Assembly: GCA_023437865.1 (NCBI GenBank) | Contig: JAEZFE010000333.1 | Span: 1 to 5,808 of the forward strand | From: Pseudomonadota bacterium | Lineage (GTDB): Bacteria > Pseudomonadota > Alphaproteobacteria > Rhodospirillales > Magnetospirillaceae | DNA length: 5,808 bases | Direction of reading: 5' to 3' | In this document: positions 1 to 5,528 of the stretch, one piece after another | Numbering within the stretch: position 1 is the first letter of the stretch | Layout of the letters: each line of letters opens with the position of its first letter | Translations under genes and position numbers: made by a program | The notes under the pieces: generated by a model | Told to the model about the DNA's origin: nothing | Database searches by the model: none | The model's input: only the letters and a program-made list of their open reading frames with translations

Positions 1-1
1 C

Positions 2-718
2 CGCGGGGGGGGGGGGGCGGCGCCCGCCGCGCCCGGCGTGGTTCCGGTAATGGGGTTGGCCGAATGCGGCCTGCGCGGTTGGTATCAGGAATCGCCAACG
101 GGCCTGTTCGCCAGCGCGCCGCCGGCCGTCGCCGCCGATCCGGATGCCCTCGCCGTGTTCGCCATCGGTGAATCCATGCGCCCCGCCGGCATCAAGCCGG
201 GTGATCTGGTGTTCTGCCAGTCATCCGACCTCCGCACGCCGGGGGAGGCGGTGCTGGTCGAACTGACCAACGGCACCATGTCGCTGAAGCAATTGCTGGG
301 CACCACCACGGACTGGCTTCACCTGCAAGGCTGGCTGGATGCGGAAGAGGGCGGGGTGCAAATGCCCTACAAGGACGAATGGCGCCGCGACCAGATCAAG
401 CGTATTTGGCGGGTGGCGATGGTGCAGCCCGGTCCGGTCCGGCCGGTTGCCGGCGACGGCAAGGGCGCCGAGTTCACCCAGGAAGACCGCCTGTACGAAA
501 TCGCCATGCGGACCACGCTGCGTTGGTACGACAAGGCGGAAGACGTGAAGCCCCCGGCGCACGACGTGTTGGCCGGCATGGTCAGCCGTGCCGCGCGTAC
601 GTTGCGCGGACGCCAGGGCTACCAGCAAAAGACCGACGCCGAGCTGGAGCTTGAGGTCGAACTCTCTCTCGACCAGGCGCGCGACATGCTGTCGTCTCTG
701 GGGTGGAAACCAAAGTAA
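2..718 (+). CDS. Prophage repressor, LexA/CI-like S24 self-cleaving protein (5' end outside window)
   Basis: The frame is open from the left edge to TAA at 716-718, so the N-terminus, presumably a helix-turn-helix operator-binding domain, lies outside. Numbering from GTG 38 (not necessarily a real start): a Gly/Ala/Pro linker precedes VPVMGLAECG, which lines up with the LexA cleavage region (VGRVAAGE), giving a Cys10-Gly11 scissile bond of the type known from UmuD. GESM follows with nucleophile Ser46, then GIKPGDLVF, and Lys84 in SLKQLLG. The C10-S46 and S46-K84 spacings are close to those of LexA. This S24 fold ends near residue 128. About 90 further residues, apparently helical and charged (DRLYEIAMRTTLRWYDKAED onward), are not part of the usual family. 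The expected role is to hold the prophage silent and to self-cleave when activated by RecA filaments. It converges on the tail operon. The S24 assignment is firm; the role as this prophage's repressor is inferred from position. Confidence 0.88.
   Translation, partial: RGGGGAAPAAPGVVPVMGLAECGLRGWYQESPTGLFASAPPAVAADPDALAVFAIGESMRPAGIKPGDLVFCQSSDLRTPGEAVLVELTNGTMSLKQLLGTTTDWLHLQGWLDAEEGGVQMPYKDEWRRDQIKRIWRVAMVQPGPVRPVAGDGKGAEFTQEDRLYEIAMRTTLRWYDKAEDVKPPAHDVLAGMVSRAARTLRGRQGYQQKTDAELELEVELSLDQARDMLSSLGWKPK
5..17 (+). repeat. Homopolymeric G13 tract in the repressor linker
   Basis: Thirteen consecutive G residues follow CCGC at the left edge. In the repressor frame they encode glycines in the flexible linker just before the cleavage region. 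Runs of this length are prone to slipped-strand length change, and a change not divisible by three would remove the S24 domain from the reading frame. The run also lies at the window edge and is the kind of sequence where assemblies err, so its true length is uncertain. Confidence 0.9.
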
Positions 719-740
719 TGTTGCGCATCTAATAGGAGTG

Positions 741-1055
741 ATGCATACATGGCGCCGCATCCATTCGCCGTACCCGGCGTGGGTGCGAGCCATTGCAGTG
801 GCTCATTCCCAAGAGGGTGACTGGTTTAGTGACGACCCCCAACCGTGTCGGTTCACGGCTCCGCCGGGACTGCCCGGGCAGCGCTTTAACGTTTGGGGGA
901 TATGGATGGATTTACAAGGTGAAATCGCGGCATTGATGGCGCTTTCTGAAAGCAAAAAGCTCTCCGTGTCATCCCGCGTTAAATCTTATTTACCACTCAT
1001 TATTAGCCTGATCTTGACAGTAGCTACCGTGGTTGCGGAGGCTACCGACAATTGA
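741..1055 (+). CDS. Hypothetical small protein with one C-terminal membrane segment
   Basis: Not recognised. From ATG 741 the ORF gives 104 residues ending at TGA 1053-1055. AGGAG at 734-738 lies only 2 bases before this ATG, which is too close for a normal ribosome site. An internal ATG at 906 has a GGGGA-like site about 5 bases upstream and would give a 49-residue protein. That shorter form is mostly a polar, Lys/Ser-rich stretch (SESKKLSVSSRVKS) followed by a hydrophobic segment (YLPLIISLILTVATVVA, residues 83-99 of the long form) and a short acidic tail, so a single-span membrane protein is plausible. The 55-residue upstream part is Trp-rich with higher third-position GC; the 3' half is clearly more AT-rich than the flanking phage genes, which hints at different origin. 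It begins 22 bases after the repressor stop and ends 37 bases from the end of gene D, converging with it. It could be an accessory (moron-type) gene or spurious; nothing in the sequence gives a function. Confidence 0.35.
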   Translation: MHTWRRIHSPYPAWVRAIAVAHSQEGDWFSDDPQPCRFTAPPGLPGQRFNVWGIWMDLQGEIAALMALSESKKLSVSSRVKSYLPLIISLILTVATVVAEATDN

Positions 1056-1092
1056 TCACTTGCAAACTCTGCACTCCCGCCAAGCCCATTGC

Positions 1093-2094
1093 TCAACTAT
1101 CCATAACCATTTCCGTGGCCTCGATGGCAGTGGTGTAGCCGCTGCCGTCCATGGTGTGCGTCACCGTGCCGGTCAGCCAGTTGATGGCTGTGATCTCGTG
1201 CCGCCAGCCCGACAGGGTCAGCGGCGCGCTGGCGCACACCTTGGCATCGCCGATGGCCAGGGTGACGCTGAAGGTGTGGGCCTGCGATTTTTGGCGGTTC
1301 CACGCGGCCTCGGCGGCGGCCTTGGCTTCCGCCTGGGTAGGATAGGTGCGCTTCAGCGTCTTGACCGAACCCTCGGCGCCGGCCAGGGCGAAGCAGGTGG
1401 CGCCGGTGGTGGTGTCGATCCACTTGGCCTGGATGCCGGTCTGGCTGCCGTCGCGGTCGGTGGCGCGGAAGGAATGGCTGTCGCCCTGCTTCCGGCTGAC
1501 ATGCTGCGACGGCAGCAGCCCGCCGCTGGCGGTGATGCCGCGCCCCCACGGCACGAAGACCAGTCGGCCTGACTTGATGGTGCCCACGGCGCCGTAATCC
1601 TTGGCCAGCCGGGTCACCAGATTGGCGTCGGATTCATGGGTCTGTGACAGGTGCTGGATGGCGATGGCGGCCAGCTCTGGGTGGATGGCGGGGGTCAGGC
1701 CGTTGCGCTCGGCCACCTGGGTCAGCACGGCGCCCAGGGTCGTGCTGTTGTAGCTGGCCTCGCGGCTTTGCTTCAGGCTGTCGCGGAAATCAGCGCTGCG
1801 CCCGATGATGATGATGGTGTCCACCGGGCCGTCCTCGCCCACCTCGTCCACCACGAACGTGCCCTTGTCCACCAGATCGGGCCTTTCATTGGCCCCGGCC
1901 TTCCAGCCCATGGCCACCGACAAAGTTGCGCCCTTGCGGGGCAGGGCGAACGAGCCCGTGGGGTCGGTGATGGCGATCTCCACCTGGTCAGCCTCCATGC
2001 CGTCCTTGTCCGTCAGCTTCAGCGACGCGAGGTTCTTGCCGATGTGCCCGGTGATGTCGCCGCCATCCGCCGAGATGCTGAAGGCTGGGGTCAT
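1093..2094 (-). CDS. D: Phage tail hub protein gpD (late control gene D family)
   Basis: This 333-residue protein belongs to the Phage_GPD family (P2 gpD), the structural analogue of T4 gp27 and of the base of VgrG: a trimeric hub at the distal end of the tail tube that carries the spike. Family signatures run in order: an N-terminal ISADGGDITGHIGKNLASLKLTDKDGMEADQ stretch; TFVVDEVGEDG near residue 80; IIGRSADFRDSLKQSR near 96-111; a STTLGAVLTQVAERNGL segment near 117; LSQTHESDANLVTRLAKDYG near 150-168; and a C-terminal WLTGTVTHTMDGSGYTTAIEA strand region. P2 gpD as I recall it is about 387 residues with a Lys-rich insert that is missing here, which accounts for the shorter length. ATG 2094 overlaps the stop of the preceding 38-codon ORF (ATGA). 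The only SD-like GAGGG (2105-2109) is 10 bases upstream and abuts the palindrome. It is the last gene of the tail operon; no obvious terminator follows. Confidence 0.93.
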   Translation of the reverse strand: MTPAFSISADGGDITGHIGKNLASLKLTDKDGMEADQVEIAITDPTGSFALPRKGATLSVAMGWKAGANERPDLVDKGTFVVDEVGEDGPVDTIIIIGRSADFRDSLKQSREASYNSTTLGAVLTQVAERNGLTPAIHPELAAIAIQHLSQTHESDANLVTRLAKDYGAVGTIKSGRLVFVPWGRGITASGGLLPSQHVSRKQGDSHSFRATDRDGSQTGIQAKWIDTTTGATCFALAGAEGSVKTLKRTYPTQAEAKAAAEAAWNRQKSQAHTFSVTLAIGDAKVCASAPLTLSGWRHEITAINWLTGTVTHTMDGSGYTTAIEATEMVMDS

Positions 2095-2207
2095 TGTCTT
2101 GTCGCCCTCAGGCGCCGGGCGGCGGACATCCGTCCGCCTTGGCTCACGCGCACATAAGCGCGCGGCGCCTCAATGGCGCAGTCCCTCGCTGGCGCTCGCT
2201 CCGTCAT
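2091..2207 (-). CDS. Possible 38-residue ORF linking U and D by ATGA overlaps
   Basis: ATG 2207-2205 overlaps the TGA of U, and the TGA at 2093-2091 overlaps the ATG of D, so this frame joins the two genes with no untranslated gap. The product (begins MTERAPARDCAIEAP, ends RRLRATRQ) is basic, Arg/Ala-rich, and resembles no family I know. In R-pyocin-type clusters this position holds gene X, a LysM-like tail protein of roughly 60-75 residues, but no LysM-like sequence is seen in any minus frame here. Most of the ORF is made of the palindromic element at 2110-2170. It may serve only as a leader that carries ribosomes from U to D, or the open frame may be accidental. Confidence 0.3.
   Translation of the reverse strand: MTERAPARDCAIEAPRAYVRVSQGGRMSAARRLRATRQ
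2110..2170. repeat. Palindromic element predicted to fold as a three-way junction
   Basis: Plus-strand coordinates. An 8-bp outer stem, AGGCGCCG at 2110-2117 with CGGCGCCT at 2163-2170, encloses two hairpins: GGCGGAC-ATCC-GTCCGCC (2121-2138, perfect 7-bp stem) and CGCGC-ACATAA-GCGCG (2147-2162, 5-bp stem). The complementarity holds on either strand. It occupies the space between U and D and ends next to the SD-like GAGGG of D. The density of pairing is like that of extragenic palindromic repeats, but copy number in the genome cannot be judged from one copy. It could protect or process mRNA, tune D translation, or mark an insertion. Confidence 0.65.
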
Positions 2208-2626
2208 GGCAGGCTGTCCATCAAATTGCCCAGCAGGGCGGCATCATCGTCGGGGTAGTGCTTGAGGTTCAGGGTGAAGGTCACCTTCTGCGGATAGCCG
2301 TTCCGCAGCATGTGGGCGCGGCCTTCTTCCACGCCGGTGATGAACCATTTGCCCAGCACGTCGCCGGTGCCGGCGGTCAGGATCCACACCTTGCCGCTGG
2401 CCATCATCTCGCGCAGCTTGTTGATCTGTTCCGGGCCGCCGGTCAGGGGCGGGGCCAGGCTGCCGTCGATGGTGATGGTGTCGTCGCCGGGGCCGCAATT
2501 CTGGTTGGCGGCGGCGACACCCACGCGGGCCTTGCTCTCCCAGCGCTGGCTGGTGCTGCGCTTCAGCGCCTCGAATGGCGCGGTCTGGATGGAAAAGGCG
2601 AACAGGCCCAGGCTCAGCAGCGGCAT
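2204..2626 (-). CDS. U: Phage tail protein gpU
   Basis: This 140-residue protein belongs to the P2 gpU family, required for tail completion and thought to cap or terminate the tail tube. Matches to P2 gpU as I recall it: the opening LGLFAFSIQTAPFEALKRST (P2: LGLFVFMRQTLPHQTMQRES) with W at about 29; a central ITIDGSLAPPLTGG (P2: ITLAGVLYPELTGG) near 52-63; INKLREMMASGKVWIL near 68-83; and a distal QKVTFTLNLKHY near 113-124 (P2: RKIDFTLSL). It is shorter than P2 gpU (about 159) because the C-terminal tail after the last strand is reduced. ATG 2626 is 2 bases after the T stop and has a good AAGGA site (2633-2637) within the end of T, which supports this start. The stop overlaps a downstream ATG (ATGA). 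Confidence 0.92.
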   Translation of the reverse strand: MPLLSLGLFAFSIQTAPFEALKRSTSQRWESKARVGVAAANQNCGPGDDTITIDGSLAPPLTGGPEQINKLREMMASGKVWILTAGTGDVLGKWFITGVEEGRAHMLRNGYPQKVTFTLNLKHYPDDDAALLGNLMDSLP

Positions 2627-2628
2627 GG

Positions 2629-5046
2629 TTAATCCTTTTCGTCATACAGGCGCGAACGGGCGGCGGTTGCTTGGCTGCGTTGCCACCTCTCGAACTCGGC
2701 GCGGCATTGCTTGGCGATAGCCTCCTCGCTTTGTCCGGGTGCGGCATGGATGTGGAAGACGAAACCACCCATGTCGATGTTCTGAGGGGGCGGCGGCGCA
2801 GCGGCGGCAGCTAGGGGGGCGGCTACGGTGGCCGCAGCGGCGGCGGTGCTGGCCATTTTGATGGGCGGGGCATCCGCCACCGCCTGCAGGCCGCCGGAAA
2901 TCCTGTCCTTGATGTCGGAACCGATGACCCGGCCCAGGATCGATCCCAGCGCCTGCAGCGGCGTCAGCAGCATCTGCAGGCCGGTGACCATGAAATCCAG
3001 CGTGCCCTTGAACGAGGTGCCGACACCCGCCCACAGGTCGGAGAAGAATTGCTTGATCGGCTCCCAATACACGTAGATCAGCGTGGCCGCCGCCGCGATG
3101 CCGGCAATGGCTAGGCCGATGGGGTTCATCATGAAGGCCAGGCCCACGGCCCTGATGCCGCTGATCAGCAGGGGGAACACGGTGCCGGCAGCCGAGGCCA
3201 GCAGACCGAAACCACCCTTAACCAGCGACAGGCCGGCGGCAGCGAAACCGCCTTGAATGCCGATCATGGTCAGGCCGAAGCGCACCATCGCGAACGGGCC
3301 GATCATGGCGGCTAGGCCCAGGGTGAGTGCGCCGCCTACGGTCACCAGCAGCGCTATAGCGCCGGCGGCAATCAGAAGGGTCCGGGTCAGGTTGGGATTT
3401 GCGGCGGCAAACGCCGTTACGCCCTGCACCATGCTGCGCATGCCGTTCACCATCGGCGTCACCACGGGCAGCATGGTCCGTCCAAGCTGTTCCATCATGT
3501 TCCCCCAGGACACACCGAACCCCTGCTTCGATGTGTTGAAGGTGTTCATCATGGTCGCGAACTTGTGGCTGACCGTTCCTTCCGCCTTCATGGCTTCGTC
3601 GCGGATGCGGCGGAATTCCGGCATGTTGGCCAGCATGGGCGATAAGAAGTTCTGGGCCTGGGCATCGCCGAAGAACTCGGACAGCTTGAAACGTCCCGCC
3701 ACCCGTGCGGCGGCCACCTTGGGGTCGAGCCCGCCGGCCACGGCGTCGGACATCTCCTTTTCCAGATCGGCGCCCACGGCCTGGCCCACGATCTTCATCA
3801 TGGTTTCCATGGGGTCTTCGCCGGTCATGATGCCCTTTTGCATCGCCGCCTTCAGATCGATGCCCACTTTCTCGAAATTCTTCACCGCCTCCTCTCCGGT
3901 GAAGGCCTTAAGGAAATTGGCGAGATTGTTGCCGGCCTCGGCTGGATCACCCGCGCCCTTGGTGGCGATCTGCAAAGCGGCGGACAACGAACCCACGGCG
4001 CGGGTCCCGGCAAAGCCCAGGTCTTGGGCTGCGGACGTCAGTTGGGGGAAGGCCTTCGCCATGTTCTTGAGTTCGAAGCCGCCCATGTCGCCGGCCTTGG
4101 CCATGATGTCCTGGGCTCGCATCAGTTCTTCCTGAGGGACCTTCAGGTTGTCCATGACGGAGAAAGCGAGATTGCCCATGTCTTCATAGGCGGCGCCGGT
4201 AGCGGTGATGCCGCGACCGATTACATCCAGAGAGGCTCGGGCGGCGTCCGGGTTCATGCCTTTCCCAACCAAGATGTTCTGCACGGCCAGCATGTCCGGG
4301 GCGGCTTGATTGACCGCTTCGGAGACCTTGATGATTTCGCCGCGAACCTCTTCCAAGGCGCTGCCTGATTGCCCGGCGGTTAAGCCGTAGCCAGCCAGGG
4401 CGTGCTCGAAATCGCCCGCCGTATTGACCAGCTTACCCTCGGCCATCAGCGCGCCAGCCCCGCCAGCGGTGGCGATGCCGCCGCCCACGGCCATCTTTCC
4501 CTGAATTTCCTGGGCGGCGCTCAGCTTCTTCCGCGCCTTGGCCAGGGCGTCCATCTTGATGCGGGCCTGATCCAGCGCGGTGGCTTCCTTCTGGGCGGCG
4601 GCGCGGGCGCTGTCCAGATCGCGTTTCAACTGGCGCTGGGCGGCGGCGAGGGAGCGGGTGTCGATGCCGGCCTCGCCCAGCTTGGCGCGCAGGATGGCGG
4701 TCTCGCGGATGATGGAGGTCTGGGCTTCCTCCAGCCGGTTCACCTCGGCCCGCGCCGCCCGGAACGCCGCCTGGGCCTTGCGGGTGCCGCCATCGGCTGC
4801 CGCCAGTTCGCGGCCCATGGCCTGGGCCTTTTCCTGGGCGGCGGCCAGGGCGTTGGCATTGGCCAGGGCGTCACGCTTCAGCCGCCCGAACGCCTCGATC
4901 TGGGCCGAGGCCTTTTCCAGTTCGCGCACCGTGGTGGTGGCGCCTTTCAGCGCCGCCCCCAGACGGTCCGACGATTGCTTCATGCTGCGGAACGGGCCGG
5001 ACAAACGGTCCAGCGTGTCCACCAGCACTCTCAGCTTCAGGTCCAT
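2629..5046 (-). CDS. T: Phage tail tape measure protein gpT
   Basis: This 805-residue protein sets tail length: it fills the tail tube lumen during assembly and is ejected ahead of DNA. The layout is typical of the family. An N-terminal segment (MDLKLRVLVDTLDRLSGPFR) is followed by an Ala/Lys/Glu-rich coiled coil at about residues 40-185. A Gly/Ala hydrophobic patch lies at 186-200, then the PhageMin_Tail-type region from about 205 to 430. Strongly hydrophobic segments occupy about 555-665 and end in the hallmark NPIGLAIAGIAAAATLIYVY-W at 641-661, then IKQFFSDLW. An Ala/Pro-rich linker lies at about 731-755, then a conserved C-terminal GGFVFHIHAAPGQSEEAIAKQC block. Length is close to the roughly 815 residues of P2 gpT, so a P2-like tail of about 120 nm is expected at 0.15 nm per residue. 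ATG 5046 is 5 bases after the E' stop and lacks a clear SD, suggesting translational coupling. The long plus-strand frames opposite it are shadows of high GC. Confidence 0.95.
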   Translation of the reverse strand: MDLKLRVLVDTLDRLSGPFRSMKQSSDRLGAALKGATTTVRELEKASAQIEAFGRLKRDALANANALAAAQEKAQAMGRELAAADGGTRKAQAAFRAARAEVNRLEEAQTSIIRETAILRAKLGEAGIDTRSLAAAQRQLKRDLDSARAAAQKEATALDQARIKMDALAKARKKLSAAQEIQGKMAVGGGIATAGGAGALMAEGKLVNTAGDFEHALAGYGLTAGQSGSALEEVRGEIIKVSEAVNQAAPDMLAVQNILVGKGMNPDAARASLDVIGRGITATGAAYEDMGNLAFSVMDNLKVPQEELMRAQDIMAKAGDMGGFELKNMAKAFPQLTSAAQDLGFAGTRAVGSLSAALQIATKGAGDPAEAGNNLANFLKAFTGEEAVKNFEKVGIDLKAAMQKGIMTGEDPMETMMKIVGQAVGADLEKEMSDAVAGGLDPKVAAARVAGRFKLSEFFGDAQAQNFLSPMLANMPEFRRIRDEAMKAEGTVSHKFATMMNTFNTSKQGFGVSWGNMMEQLGRTMLPVVTPMVNGMRSMVQGVTAFAAANPNLTRTLLIAAGAIALLVTVGGALTLGLAAMIGPFAMVRFGLTMIGIQGGFAAAGLSLVKGGFGLLASAAGTVFPLLISGIRAVGLAFMMNPIGLAIAGIAAAATLIYVYWEPIKQFFSDLWAGVGTSFKGTLDFMVTGLQMLLTPLQALGSILGRVIGSDIKDRISGGLQAVADAPPIKMASTAAAAATVAAPLAAAAAPPPPQNIDMGGFVFHIHAAPGQSEEAIAKQCRAEFERWQRSQATAARSRLYDEKD

Positions 5047-5051
5047 GGGTG

Positions 5052-5491
5052 TCAGGTCCGGTTTGCGTTGCGGATGGCCTCGGCCTTGGCCTCCAGGTGT
5101 TCCACCGCCATGGCATAGGCCTCGGCGTAGGCGTCAAGCGGCAGGCGGGCCAAGCTGTCCCAGGGGAACGACCCGGGGAACGCCTCCATCAGCACCCCCC
5201 AGGCGGCCATGACGTCTTCCGGCAGCGGCTGGCCTAGCCGGTAAAAAAATCGGTGATCTCCGCCGTGATGCGGCACAGATCCACCGGCTTGATGGCGTTG
5301 ATCTCTTCCTGCGACAGCGGGGTCAGCAGCAGGCGCTTGGTCAGCAGCAGGATGGTGGCGACATCGCCCTGCTGGACGTCGATCAGCTTGATGCCGCGCA
5401 GCTCGCCGGCGCCTTCGGGCTCGCGCAACTGGAGTTCGGTGATGTCCTGATCGCCGCGCTTCAGCGGCTTCTTGAGCGGGATGGTGATCAT
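5052..5491 (-). CDS. E': Tail assembly chaperone E/E' fusion made by -1 frameshift
   Basis: The product joins 5491-5243 with 5243-5052, base 5243 being read twice. Ribosomes reading E through GAT TTT TTT slip back one base on the T7 run (5249-5243), then continue TAC CGG CTA, giving ITDFF-YRLGQPLPEDV and avoiding the E stop at 5236-5234. The fusion is 146 residues: 83 from E plus 63 from E' (E' part ends AKAEAIRNANRT). P2 makes an E+E' of nearly the same size (about 142) by -1 slippage on a T-rich heptamer just before T, so gene order, frame direction, site type and product length all agree. The longer form of such chaperone pairs is thought to hold the tape measure while the short form adds. 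The E' frame also has an ATG at 5276, but it lies upstream of the slip site inside E and is unlikely to be a real start. The TGA at 5054-5052 is 5 bases from the T start. Confidence 0.9.
5219..5264 (-). promoter_or_regulatory. Programmed -1 frameshift signal of E/E'
   Basis: Read on the minus strand. The slippery sequence is T TTT TTT (5249-5243) in the E frame GAT TTT TTT ACC, allowing full re-pairing after a one-base backward slip. An SD-like GGAG (5261-5258, within GGCGGAG) sits 8 bases before the T run, roughly where an internal SD stimulates -1 slippage in dnaX. Downstream, CGGCT-AGGCC-AGCCG (5240-5226) can form a 5-bp hairpin, and CCGGC/GCCGG (5241-5237 with 5223-5219) is an alternative. 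Both start only 1-2 bases after the site, nearer than usual for a stimulator, so their role is uncertain. Confidence 0.82.
5234..5491 (-). CDS. E: Phage tail assembly chaperone gpE
   Basis: An 85-residue product of normal (unshifted) translation, ending FFTG at TAG 5236-5234. It has the gpE/gp41-like tail assembly layout: N-terminal ITIPLKKPLKRGDQDITELQLREPEGAGELRGI (a strand-turn-strand opening with the LREP motif at about 22-25), then a helical half with LLLTKRLLLTPLSQEEINAIKPVDLCRITAEITDFF. It lies between the tube gene FII and tape measure T, the fixed place of the chaperone pair in contractile and siphovirus tails. It is not expected in the finished particle. ATG 5491 is 37 bases after the FII stop; upstream there is only a weak GAGAG site. 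Confidence 0.92.
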   Translation of the reverse strand: MITIPLKKPLKRGDQDITELQLREPEGAGELRGIKLIDVQQGDVATILLLTKRLLLTPLSQEEINAIKPVDLCRITAEITDFFTG

Positions 5492-5528
5492 CGGCTTGGT
5501 CTCTCGTTGGGGGCGGGGCAGGGGGCGA

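Noticed and set aside
221..793. Minus-strand open frame (190 codons) opposite the repressor
   Set aside because: It is antisense to a clear S24 domain with catalytic residues; the translation is His/Arg/Leu-rich without a recognised motif.
787..804. Hairpin GAGCCA-TTGCAG-TGGCTC as a repressor terminator
   Set aside because: The stem is short, is not followed by a T run, and falls inside the possible small ORF; too weak to call.
749..820. 23-codon ORF starting at ATG 749, with AGGAG 10 bases upstream
   Set aside because: It is very short, overlaps the longer frame, and its Pro/Gly/Ser-rich product shows no sign of being a real peptide.
941..953. GCTTT-CTG-AAAGC followed by an A run, as a terminator for the tail operon on the minus strand
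   Set aside because: On the minus strand the T run lies before the stem, not after it, and the stem is only 5 bp, so it does not fit an intrinsic terminator.
1014..1052. TTGACA near 1014 and GACAAT near 1047 as a plus-strand promoter
   Set aside because: The two boxes are 27 bases apart, far from the 16-18 spacing, and point into the 3' end of the tail operon.
1805..2632. Plus-strand open frame (275 codons) opposite D and U
   Set aside because: It lies antisense to D, U and the palindrome, shows no recognisable domain, and its composition (Gly/Ala/Gln/Val) is typical of a shadow frame.
3257..4135. Long plus-strand open frame (292 codons) opposite the tape measure gene
   Set aside because: It is antisense to the well-supported T gene; the translation is Met/Pro/Ser-rich with no family resemblance, as expected from GC-rich complementary sequence.
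4402..5118. Plus-strand open frame (238 codons) opposite the coiled-coil part of T
   Set aside because: The Gly/Leu/Gln-rich translation is the complement of the Ala-rich coiled coil; the T reading is supported by domain layout and operon position.
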